DNA of 64,000 bases from Antedon mediterranea (taxonomy: Eukaryota; Echinodermata; Crinoidea; Comatulida; Antedonidae): NCBI RefSeq assembly GCF_964355755.1, contig NC_092670.1, positions 3,993,001 to 4,057,000 on the forward strand, written 5' to 3'. Shown here one piece after another: positions 54,301 to 64,000 of this stretch; within the stretch, counting starts at the first letter, position 1; each line of letters opens with the position of its first letter. Made by a program: the position numbers and the translations under genes. Under the pieces are notes generated by a model. The model searched no databases, was not told the DNA's origin, and saw only the letters and a program-made list of their open reading frames with translations.

Positions 54301-57300
54301 ACTTTTAGTATTAAATCGACACGCTATATTATTATTTTGTTCATTTTATAGTGTTTCTCTATGGGACTCTAATTCTTAAAAAGAGGCCTATAAAGATTGA
54401 TTTGATTTGATTTATTTCGGCATCAGTACATAAAATATTACAGACAAACAATTAAAATTGGCAAATATAAAAATACCAAAATAAAACAAGGATGCCAAGG
54501 ATAACTCATAAAAGTCCTCTACGGACTTGTTTCCAATGAGGTCCTTTGAAAGAACAGCAAAAAAGACAAACAATGCAACATATAAAAATTACAAAAAACA
54601 GCAAAAAAGGACAATCGAAAAAAGAAGAAGCGCTTATTAAATAGTTTCTAGAGCTAGTGAACGTTCGTAGATACTTTTTAACTTTACTTTTAAAATAACA
54701 AAATAATAATAACAAGAAAATGTAACTGTTGACATTACCTGCCAATTTTACCTCGGAAAAAATTCCCATGTGCCTCATTTAGAAAAGAAGCCCATCTCAC
54801 AAACACCACTATTTATTTTTATCGAGACAACATCTCTAAAAAAAAAATACTGATCAAAGCTTAAGATGCAACTAAAATATTGTGTTTCATGGTGATATTT
54901 TTTACGCTACTTTGTATTTGCTGTATTGTAGACTACCTAATTTCACCACTACTACTATTTTAAGTATCCTTTTCTTAATATTTATTTTATTTGTATTTAT
55001 TTCATTTCCCAACCAACAGTGAACTCATGATTCACCACTTACTGGAGGGAACATATAATAATTATAGAGTTTATAGTTCGTTTCCAAAAAGGCTGTCTGC
55101 TTATAACATTTTCCTTGATAGAAGACAAAGATGTTCGTAGCAATCACACATACAATCATGCTAGAAACAGAAAAACGGACATAAAACACATATATACAGA
55201 TTTTACAACACAAAAAAAAATATAAAAATGAAACCTATTTCGTAACGTTTAGGCTGTAAGCATATTGGTTAAGATGAATAGTCCGAAGTTGTATATGCTA
55301 CGTCTTTAAAAATATATATATTTATAGATATTTCTTTTATAGATCCAAAGAATAGTACTAAAGCTTTATAAAACAAACCTTGTGATAATAAATTAAGTAC
55401 GTATATTGTTTTGTTACTACAGGAGTAAGTGAGAGTTGTTTAAATAGATGCGGGAAGTATAATCCCGGAAAAATATGTCAATGTGATAATCTATGCGGAT
55501 CAGCAAATGTTCAAGACTGTTGCTCCGACTATACTCTACTGTGTCTAGGTGAGTTCAACACGTTGCAATAAATTAAATTTCAACTTCAAACTGAAAATTC
55601 GATATATGTAATACATTTTATGACACTTTCAACTTTTAAAAATTCAATCCAAAATATTAAGTTTTTTTTAACCTTTCATTATTTATATTATACTGAATAT
55701 TTTGTAGATAGTTACCTACTGTAAATGTGTGTGTACTAATGTGAAATACTATGTTAGTTGTTTTTGAATTATTTTTTTGTATATTGTTAATATTCACGAC
55801 TGAGCCAAATTTGGTGCTTTTGTCCACCGTGTAACGATTAAGTCGCTAAGCCACCTGACTAATAAGGATATTCATTTGTTAATATTATAATAATCACAAA
55901 CTAATTTTATATTACATCTTGAAGTGATTACTTTTAGTAAAATGTTATTTAAAATCTTCTGATCATGCGCAAAATAATATGCATGCATTGCCTATAAATA
56001 TTTAACCATTTTCATTCCAATGAGACTTTTTTTTAAAGGAAGATCACAATAATTGCTTTATTTAGTCTTTTCTGGCTCTAAGCATGTAACTTTACTGTAC
56101 ATTGCAATGTGCATTATATTTAGATTTTGTTTTAGTTCAATTGTATTTTAAAAAGTGTGAAAGAGGATCGGCCTATTTCTGTCAGTTATGTATAATATTA
56201 TATTATAATTAAATATATATATATATAAATATAATAATATTATGTTATTATTAAAGATATTAGCCTATCCTGTCCGGATGATGTAAGAATAACAGTTACA
56301 GCTGATATAAATACCATGGAGGTTGGTTGGGAGAAAGCTATAGCGAAGTATCAGATAGAAACGGAAGACTCTATTCCCTGGCTAAAAACAGCTTCCAGTC
56401 AAATCGCAATAGTATGTACACACAGTCCAGGTGAACATTTTCCGATCGGGTCAACAGTTGTTCAATATACAGCTACTGATGTTGGCGATAGGAGCGTGAA
56501 CTGTTCGTTCACTGTAACGATTGAAGGTAGACTGTTTTCTATGTTAACATTCATATATTCATTATTCATATGAAAATGTTAATATTATGATATTCATAAA
56601 GCTATTTGTGAGTATTGTGTGCTAAATATGTTGGAGGTTACAAACTCCTAAGACTACCACACAAAACCCAGCATTTTGATACATGAGCTGATAAAACGCA
56701 TTCTGCATTATTGTTCAGGTAATTGTAGGTCCAGAATCATTATTAATGATATATAAGTGCAGTGTGATGAATACATTTTATTATTTTTGTTTTATTTCAG
56801 TGGATTATTGTATAGATGTAACTTGCCATCATAATGTATCATGCGTAAATGGTGAGAACACCTTCACATGTGCTTGTACTCCTGGATGGGATGGTCAATA
56901 CTGCAATGAAGGTATGACGTGTACACAATTACAACTATACTAAAACGAAAAAGTCATAGGATAGAGATAGAATGTTTTTTAAATGTTAGTACAATACCAT
57001 CCAGAACAATATACCCTTGCACGCGTATTGTTCATGTGTCAATATTCCGAGAGGGGTCCATTACGTAACAATACGTAACTATTTTATTACTCTATCTGTT
57101 AATAGTCGAAACTCGCGGTACAGCGTGCTGCATCGGTCTATGTACACTCACATTTCATTTAAGTATATTAATTATTTAATATTACGGATTATACTAAAAC
57201 TATAATCTAGTAATATTATATGTAGGGTATTCATCTACACAATCTGAACTGTTATGATTAGTTAACTCACTTGCGTTGCGCCCACGTCATTCGACGTGGG

Positions 57301-60300
57301 AGCCAAGCTTTAAAACCGTCGTAGCGTTGTAACTATTTTTTATGCATTTGAACTCTGTAGATTACAAATTTAAGGTACTAGATGGTACGCTCGCTTCGCT
57401 CGCGTACCATCTAGGTCGTGCCCACAGATGGTTCTCGAATACACAGTAATTTCAGCGTAATAAAACTGGCGATTTCAAATGTACGTACCGCAGGACTATA
57501 ATACATTGTCGTTTACAGAAACGATGATTTATGTAGTCAACTAAAATTAGCACCCTGGGAATTACTTCCGAAGGAGAAACTTATCACAAAATGAGTCCAA
57601 ATTTTTGATTTGGACTCATTTAAAGAAACCCAATTTGTGTTTTGTATGTAACATTAGGGTTGAGGGATGGGAAAGCGGATAGGTACAAAGAGGAACAATT
57701 TTCAAATATATTCTTTATCCACTCAGTAACGAAATATTTTTTTCATGTTTTATAGGCCTATAAATAATATACCTCTAAATACAGTAAAACATTTGCGATT
57801 TAATACTTTGTTTATTTTATTTATTTATTTATTTCTTTTAAATATTCATTGTACACTAATTTTCCCCGTGTATGGCAAGAGATTCCTAATTATATTAGAG
57901 AACATTCTTTATTTAGTTTAGTTAAAACTGTCACTGTCATAATCGATTGAAATATTAAAGTACATGTCACGATACACCACTACGACGTTTATTTTTGGTA
58001 ATTATTAATACAAACGTTGAGAAAAAACTGTCAGTATAAAGTTTATTTGTATATAATAATGTGTTTATATATCTAACAGTAGAGCCTATCCACAATCTCA
58101 GTAATAAAGTTTATTTGTATATATTTTTATATTACATCTAACAGTACGAACATTCACAGTAAGAAATGTTCGATTCAAATGAGGACCAAAAATAGTTATT
58201 AGGTATTTACAGTATTGTCAAAGTATTGCAAGTTTATTCTCAAAGGGCCCATATATTTACCTACCGTATGTGTTAAACCAAGGGCTCATAAATTTACCTA
58301 CTTGTGTTAAACCAAACTCTGGCAGACTGAGAGATTGGGATGTTCCATTCATCGCAAATCAATACATTTGTATAATCGTATATTAAATCTATCAAAATAG
58401 TATTTTTTTTAAAGAAAATCGGCCTGTCTTCAACATTATGATGGTGTACTATAGCTGTTCAACCGGTTTTCAGCTATTAAACACAATTATCGTAGGAAGA
58501 GATAGGAAAATGCGAAGCCTCCTTTTTGTGGCGGGTATTTTTCAAGATGGACATCCATTAGACAGTGTATACCACGATCGGAAAACACCCCTATTTGGGG
58601 CAAATCGTTGAACCTAAATTCGTTTTAATCGTCAATAACTAATTATCTAACTTAATTTAATTAGTAAACAGGGTTACATCAGGTGGTTAAAATCAGTACC
58701 GAAAGTACGAACCAACTTTATATACCATCGAGTAAAAATTCTAGAAGTAAGGCGCGATTTACCGAATTTTGCCCTTACGTAAATTTATATATAGATTGTT
58801 GTGTATACGTAAATTTCTTACAATATTCAATTTTTTACAGATGTACAGGGGCCTATAGCTATGTATTGTCCGACAACAATTATAAGCAAAAATGAACCAG
58901 GGTTGAATTACAGCACGATGGTAAATTGGAAACCACCCTTGTTCTCTGATAATAATGGAGATGAACATATTTCAATTACTTCTACCCATCAACGTGGTAA
59001 TATATTCTATCTGGGAACAACTCAAGTACGTTATGACGCAATTGACCAGTCAGGAAATATTGGATCATGTACATTTGATGTTTTTATTGACGGTATGTCT
59101 ATCTTTTTGGTAATTGAATTTAATATTGAATATTCGAAGTTGTGTTAACCAAAAAATAATTGAACTCTTATCTGATTTTACTACACTTTTATGTTAAGGA
59201 AAAGGCTGTTTTACCCATAATGTGGGTCACAACAAACTAATCAAAGGTTAATGTTACCAGGAAATTCTTCACGTTTAACAATCTTATATTTCCGCCCTAA
59301 ACAACAATTCCATTATCCCGACTGCTGTTCCACTCTAATATGCTACATCATTGCCGGTGACCTTATCATTCATATATTATTATCATAGTCGTCTATAAGT
59401 GTTATAAACGGAACTAGATGATGGGTGGGATGCGATAGTCTGCCGCAGTAGATTTAAATAAATTACTGAATTATATTCAACCATTTTGTGGTGGTAATGT
59501 TTGTGAGGAGGTGTCTGACATGGGGATTTGTTCTTTATGAGTTTCGGTAAACGAGGTCTGATATGAATAGGCCTATATAAGCCTAATAGTAGGAATGAGA
59601 AATAATAATAATATTTCGGTAGAAACATAAGAATATTCTTTACATCACAAACACATGTGTGATCGACCGAGGCTATGGAGTGTTCCTCAAAGCTTCATTA
59701 CATTATTCCAGAATCAACTGCATCCTCTAACAAAAACAGGTTTTTTTTATTTTGTATTTATCTTACTCTGTTTTTTTTCTAAATGTTCACTTCAACGATT
59801 ATATGTGATGGAAAAAATAGATGTTGAGCCACCAAAAGCAACCAATTGCAACAACTCTCAAACTGTAAATGTCAAGAATAATAGAGACAAAGCACGTGTT
59901 TACTGGCCGACTCCAACATTTTCCGATAACTCAGGAAGTGTGAACGTGCAACATACAGCAACTCCTGGTAGTGTATTCAAGATTGGCTTACACTATGTAT
60001 TCTACAATGCTACTGATAATCATGGACATACTACTACGTGTATTATTAATATTGAAGTGAAAGGTAATAACACGTATTATGCTATTCGTTTTGTAACAAT
60101 TAAAGATGTATTGTCCCCCAAAAACATGAAAAATGAAATTAATAAAATCTTTGAATAGGCCATTAATAGTTTTAATCAAGTTAATCACTTCCATAGAAAA
60201 AAAATCCCCTAAAAATAATGTTTTCACTTATAAAAGACAGTGAACAGTTAAATAAAATTAAAAAAACCATTGGCAGGCAGCCAATTTGACTATTTTTGCT

Positions 60301-63300
60301 TTAAATTACAGTTTTTTCAGGTAAATAATTTATTTTTCGATCCAATTTTTGGTCAAAGTGTATAACTATTATGTATCATTAAAATAGAATAATCAGCAAC
60401 AAAAATAAGATTTTTTTTCATTGGGAAAATTATACATCTTTAAACGATATAATTCAATTGTGCTTTTAAAATGCTTTCCAAAAAAATAATTTTCTAAAAA
60501 ATTATATTTTAGACCTACTATAATGATTAAAATGAAGAAAATGGAGTAGCACATTTTTGTTAGATATATCTAGAATTATTGAAGTTTTTGTTTTCAGACC
60601 TTACGCCACCTGTATTTACGTCCTGCCCAAATGACATCTATATCCCCACTCCTAGTTCAGAAGATGTTCATCCAGTGACATGGGAAGAACCAAAAGTTAC
60701 TGATAATGATGGAATAGCAGTAAAAACTATTAACTCAACCCACATTTCTGGTGAGGATTTTTTTGTTTGGATAGAACAAGTTTCGTACACTGTTGAAGAT
60801 TACTCTGGCAATAAGGCAGTCTGCTCATTCATGGTTGAAATATACGGTAAGAAGAATTGTGTGTAATTTTACACCTACATAGTAACCTGTTTTATATGAA
60901 TATTTATGTATAAGAAAGCAATTAATTTATGTAAGTATTAAGAATTGAAACGATATAACGTTAATAATCTAGTTGATTAACAATGAAGCTAAGAGTCTGC
61001 AAAATTCAGTTGGTAAGATTATGTTATAGCCTAATGTTAAGTATAAATATACGAAATAAATGGGCGATTTTTTTCAGTTGGTTGCCCCGCCGTAGACGAT
61101 GGCTTTTATCAGTTTCCCAATACAAGAAGTGGAAAATCTGCAAATTCAAAGCAAACATGTCCGGTATACGCAAAACACAGTAAGTATAGTATTCAAGTAA
61201 TCTTCGTGTTCCATCTTTTTATGAATATTTGAGGATTTAAATATTTGTTGATGAATTTAAACATGTACTACAAATGGGGAGAGGCATTATATACCAATAA
61301 ATAAAATGTTTGGTCATCTCTCCTTCATCTTTTTTTGTAATGTATTATACCATATGGACAATTGTCTGATACAAAAGTTGAATTGAATTGGTCTAATATT
61401 TGTGTTAATATTAATAATTTAAATGATAGAAGCACAATATGCTATATATCTACTGTAAAAAAGTGTAAATTTATTTTAGGTGGTACTGCTATGGCTACTA
61501 AAGTTTGCATTGGAAATGATGAAATTGCGCATTGGTCAAATAAAGTCATTGCAACAGATTGTTTTGGTAATGAAAATGTTGATGATCAACTAAATCGACT
61601 TAGTCAGGTAATGAATGAAATAAATAACATTTTGGTGAAATAGTAAGATAACAATATATTTCTAAAATGTATTGCTTTGGTTGTCAGATTTATTAAAATG
61701 GAGACCTTAATATACGAAATGGAAGACAAAATAAAGAAAGTACACTGTAGACCTACATGATGCAACAGTACTATATTTGGGTTGCCATAACTTGGGGTTG
61801 TTAATTTTCATTTCATTTCACATTTATTCAATTAATGAAAACTTAAAAAATGTAAACATTATAAACATCTTGGGAAAGACAACATACCGAAATAAAGAAT
61901 TATTTCGTATATTTACGTCACACTTTTTGTATATTAGAGTCTCTCTTTTTTAATACTAGGGTTTTCCTTTTAGTAGATACCTCTTTTCATATTGTAGGGT
62001 CTCCTATATACGCAAGGTGTCTGTTTTTCTATAGTGTAAGATCTCCATATTCCTATTGTATCGCGTCTCTTGTGGGTATATCGTTTCGAAACACCCGTAG
62101 GCCTATCATGTATTTATACTATTACTATATTTATGTATATTCTATCACATTTAATAGCGTGTTGTTATATATTGTGTATGAAATAATATATATATAATTT
62201 ACTTACTGATTTGCCTATATTAGAGTGAAACAATATTGTCAGTGTCTGAAACAGAACAATACCCTACTGCATTAAAAACATTTTAAGTAAATATTGAAAA
62301 TACTACAGTAACTTTTATATACAAACCATTTTTGTTTAATATAGATTGTAGTAACTGAGTCTAACGTTCACGAAATATCCAATTTGCTTGAAGACTTAAC
62401 ATCAGGTCTAAATACTATTTCTGGTAATGCTATGGATTCGATTGCTGATGTATTGGAGAATGTAGTTCTTGTTGCTTCAGCATCGTTCGAGGTAATTGTG
62501 TTATTTCTAGCAATAAAATACATTAGGCCAAGGCAATCTAACATGACACTGACCTCCGGTAGATCAAAAGGTGCATCTGTGGTTGCGATACGATCAGGTC
62601 AGAGCTCAGCATCCTGTTGCTTTGACTAGGCTTACTTTATAAAGCATTGGAAATGATATCGAATTCCATTTTCCTAATTATTAACGGCTATTCCAGCATT
62701 ATTTGATTGCATTAATTTACTGAATTTGTAACATTAATAATTTTTTTTGTAACAAAACTGTCATACTTTGTAATACCTGTCGCACTTTGCAATAACTGCT
62801 GTCGTGGTTTAATGTAAATCCAAAGTTATTTCTTCATGATTGTTCAAAGAAAATAAACGTACTTTAGCGTGAAAGCCATTTCGAATTCCTAATGTAGATT
62901 ATCCAAGACAATCATAAGTAATTTACTTTTACCAGAAAGAGGCAAGTTAACAAAGTAATGAAGTTTTGATATTTTTATTTTAAGGTAACTTCGTCTGTAT
63001 CGGGTTCTGTTCGTAATATTCTAAGAGATAAAGTAAAATTTGATTCGACGTCTAATCGTCCAACATCATCTTCAAGGATTGTGCAATCGTTAGAATCACA
63101 ATTATCATCTACGGGTGACGAGTTTACTTATACTAGTGAAGAAATTGATGTATATTCATTTATTGTTGAAAAAGAAGAATTCATAAATGGGTTAACTGTT
63201 CAAGGAGAAAGTCGAGGATTGTTCGGAGAAAACAAAACTCAATCTGCTGATGATGTCACTATCAGGATGCCTGCTGAAGTTGGATCATTATTAGGTGAGT

Positions 63301-63708
63301 AATAGCTACATAAGAAAATGTTTGAGTTCACAGTATATGCTTGTATTTTGTTGTAAATTGTTTTAGGTGAGCTTAAAATTGTTATTGTATAATCTTTATT
63401 TTTTTTTGTCGTTTGTGACATTATCCAACTTTTATTTACATCAAGATCAAATGTATCATCATTTTCCTTTATATAAAATAATAATAAAGAATGTTTCTAT
63501 ATAAGTTTAATCATTGGTGTTTTTTTTTCATTAAATAGGTGATGATGTATATTTGAATCACATAGTGTACCAGAATAACAAACTATTTGCTTCAAACTAT
63601 GAGTATCCTCAAAGAAGTCTACATAGCACTGTTGCATCTCTATCAGTTGTTGGAGTTGATGTGAATGGTCTCAATGAACCGGTGGTAATTACCTTTAAAC
63701 AACCAAAG
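51223..63708 (+). CDS. Adhesion-GPCR-like receptor, ectodomain exons (gene runs off the window)
   Basis: Twelve exons with GT-AG borders join in one frame: signal peptide, somatomedin-B, HYR, EGF, HYR, HYR, HYR, hormone-receptor-like domain (two exons) and GAIN domain (three exons). In total about 700 residues are encoded here. The GPS cleavage motif and seven-helix part must lie beyond 64000. The order matches class B2 adhesion GPCRs, which sense matrix or cell-surface ligands and self-cleave in GAIN. HYR domains are usual in secreted and surface adhesion proteins. Exon phases match at every junction. No orthologue name is given: this domain combination is not one I can assign to a named vertebrate receptor. 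Confidence 0.88.
51317..55422 (+). other. Receptor intron 1 with two LINE tails
   Basis: 4.1 kb with no further exon recognised. On the minus strand, LINE 3' tails occur at about 53055-53275 (ends AATAATAAATGAAATGAAA) and 54384-54780 (ends GCCGAAATAAATCAAATC). A weak zinc-finger-like frame at about 52020-52060, minus, is too broken to call. Confidence 0.55.
55423..55548 (+). CDS. Receptor exon 2: somatomedin-B domain
   Basis: 42 codons with eight cysteines in the somatomedin-B pattern: SCLNRCG, ICQCDNLC, DCCSDYTLLC. Borders CTACAG and GTGAGT, phase 1-1. Such small disulfide knots mediate protein binding on secreted and surface proteins. Confidence 0.93.
56257..56526 (+). CDS. Receptor exon 3: HYR domain 1
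   Basis: 90 codons, phase 1-1. Key pieces are LSCPDDVRITV at the start, FPIGSTVVQYTATDVG in the middle and NCSFTVTIEG at the end, the standard HYR (hyalin repeat) motifs with two conserved cysteines. The middle is less typical than in the later HYR exons. Confidence 0.88.
56801..56911 (+). CDS. Receptor exon 4: EGF domain
   Basis: 37 codons with six cysteines: CIDVTCHHNVSCVNG, FTCACTPGWDGQYC. Borders TTTCAG and GTATGA, phase 1-1. The DVTCHHNVSC start resembles EGF modules of other adhesion receptors. The hydrophobic frame before the acceptor is intron. Confidence 0.93.
57378..58795 (-). mobile_element. Helitron-like element, copy 2, in receptor intron 4
   Basis: Same ends as copy 1: the CTAG hairpin at 57378-57414 and TCTATATATAAATTT at 58795 read on the minus strand, with A and T host bases. 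It aligns with copy 1 outside insertions. It ends 45 bp before the next exon. It holds a LINE fragment at 57806-57925. Confidence 0.85.
57806..57925. mobile_element. Small LINE fragment nested in Helitron-like copy 2
   Basis: Absent from copy 1, where AATACTTTA joins TTAAAACTG. The right part reads NFPRVWQEIPNYIREHSLFS on the plus strand, an RT C-terminal motif. The left part is a TTTA repeat, which looks like a tail on the minus strand. The opposite orientations suggest an internally inverted insertion. Confidence 0.6.
58841..59092 (+). CDS. Receptor exon 5: HYR domain 2
   Basis: 84 codons, phase 1-1: AMYCPTTIISKNEPG, VNWKPPLFSDNNGD, YLGTTQVRYDAIDQSGN, CTFDVFIDG. Acceptor TTTTTTACAG, donor GTATGT. 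All hallmark HYR positions are present. Confidence 0.92.
59821..60063 (+). CDS. Receptor exon 6: HYR domain 3
   Basis: 81 codons, phase 1-1: DVEPPKATNCNNSQTVNV, VYWPTPTFSDNSGS, IGLHYVFYNATDNHGH, CIINIEVKG. The first cysteine context departs from the usual SCP (TNCN). The acceptor AAAAATAG is weak, though a long T-rich stretch precedes it. Confidence 0.9.
60598..60846 (+). CDS. Receptor exon 7: HYR domain 4
   Basis: 83 codons, phase 1-1: DLTPPVFTSCPNDIYIPT, VTWEEPKVTDNDG, YTVEDYSGNKAVCSF. The most typical HYR copy of the gene. Borders TTTTCAG and GTAAGA. Confidence 0.93.
61078..61179 (+). CDS. Receptor exon 8: start of hormone-receptor-like domain
   Basis: 34 codons, phase 1-1: GCPAVDDGFYQFPNTRSGKS and QTCPVY. 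Together with exon 9, the spacing of cysteines and tryptophan resembles the HormR domain that sits before GAIN in many adhesion GPCRs. Confidence 0.75.
61378..61607 (+). CDS. Receptor exon 9: end of HormR-like domain and linker
   Basis: 76 codons after a split codon; ends in phase 0 at GTAATG. Contains NWSNICVNI, TKVCIGND, AHWSNKVIATDCF, the C...W...D.C ending expected of HormR. The acceptor ACAAAAG has little pyrimidine directly before it, so the exon start may be off. Confidence 0.72.
61608..62344 (+). other. Receptor intron 9
   Basis: No exon seen. 61808-61930 looks like a short LINE tail on the minus strand (AATAAATGTGAAATGAAATG). An AT repeat lies near 62190. Confidence 0.5.
62345..62491 (+). 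CDS. Receptor exon 10: GAIN subdomain A
   Basis: 49 codons, phase 0-0: ISNLLEDLTSGLNTISGNAM and IADVLENVVLVASASFE, an amphipathic helical stretch of the kind that begins GAIN domains. Acceptor TTTAATATAG, donor GTAATT. Reading on past the donor gives a frame to 62629 that could serve as a truncated alternative end. Confidence 0.8.
62985..63294 (+). CDS. Receptor exon 11: GAIN domain, middle
   Basis: 103 codons plus one base: VTSSVSGSVRNILRDKVKFD, a Ser/Thr-rich loop, VYSFIVEKEEFINGLTVQG and VTIRMPAEVGSLL. The last two match the transition from the helical to the beta part of GAIN. Phase 0 in, phase 1 out (GTGAGT). Confidence 0.85.
63539..63708 (+). CDS. Receptor exon 12: GAIN subdomain B
   Basis: 56 codons after a split codon: VYLNHIVYQNNKLFASN, SLSVVGVDVNGLNEPVVITF. 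The EPVVITF strand is the classic GAIN beta strand before the GPS. The donor GTAAGT at 63709 leads into an intron that leaves the window; the GPS and transmembrane exons are not included. Confidence 0.88.
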
Positions 63709-64000
63709 GTAAGTACAAAGTCTAGCAATAAATGTAAAGTTTAAGGCCCGTCTTTTCCGTTTTTTACTACTGTAAAGCGATACAACAAAAAATCTAAATT
63801 TACCCGCTTGTATAATATTATGTATGATTACCCGGTGGTCTTGATAGGGGCGAGGACATACTTCCACATACAATGACATTTGATAAAGAGAGTACCCATC
63901 GGCACCCCTTCCTGATTAGAACATAAATCCGATTTTTCCTATCTTATATAGTAGAATATAATAAATTATTTGTACTACTGTTTTTGTTTGTTACTACGTA

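Noticed and set aside
56208-56226. AT microsatellite near HYR exon 3 as a regulatory site
   Set aside because: A simple repeat within an AT-rich intron, with no further support.
59655-59820. N-terminal extension of HYR exon 6 as an independent gene start
   Set aside because: The sequence before 59821 is T-rich intron; the HYR domain begins right after the acceptor.
1-64000. CRISPR arrays, bacterial operons or phage genes
   Set aside because: No spaced direct repeats of CRISPR type. Introns, LTR elements and domain content are animal.

Overview
The window is AT-rich nuclear DNA from a multicellular animal. Introns have GT-AG borders, genes are sparse, and about half of the sequence is transposable elements. 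A tandem family of RING/B-box/filamin/NHL (TRIM-NHL) genes, an adhesion-GPCR ectodomain built from somatomedin-B, HYR and EGF modules, and many copies of the word AGGCCTA suggest an invertebrate deuterostome, most likely an echinoderm or hemichordate. The taxon is inferred, not read directly.

Left end (1-11550): a minus-strand LINE (1-673 and 11395-11550) is split inside its endonuclease domain by a Ty3/gypsy LTR retrotransposon (674-11394) with LTR, PBS, gag, protease, pol, PPT and LTR. The gypsy element is itself interrupted in its 3' region by a piggyBac-like element (2111-4254) with TTAA duplications. The two gypsy LTRs differ by one visible base, so it inserted recently.

Middle (11551-47280): five tandem duplication units. 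Each holds one plus-strand TRIM-NHL gene with its coding sequence in a single exon, preceded by an intron acceptor just before the ATG. Each unit also carries minus-strand pseudo-exons of a second, unidentified gene. TRIM copies 1 (14000), 3 (30361) and 4 (38202) are open. Copy 2 (20599) is broken by a 5-bp duplication. Copy 5 (42939) has lost its filamin and most of its NHL region. The units show different insertions: LINE pieces, a gag-stub LTR element with identical 1098-bp LTRs, SINEs, a run of three hAT-like MITEs separated by the same 8-bp sequence, and a Helitron-like element. Because the units are paralogous, several insertions can be checked against an empty site in another unit.

Right end (47281-64000): a long-TIR element, tRNA-derived SINEs and then the 5' two-thirds of an adhesion-GPCR gene. 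A signal-peptide exon (51223/51259-51316) is followed by somatomedin-B, HYR, EGF, three more HYR exons, a hormone-receptor-like domain and the GAIN domain. It runs off the window before the GPS and seven-helix region. The module exons are all phase 1-1. A second Helitron-like copy ends 45 bp before one HYR exon.

Functionally, the TRIM genes encode candidate ubiquitin ligases, of the kind often amplified in invertebrate immune or RNA-regulatory families, and the right-hand gene encodes a large cell-surface receptor. They look like independent neighbours.
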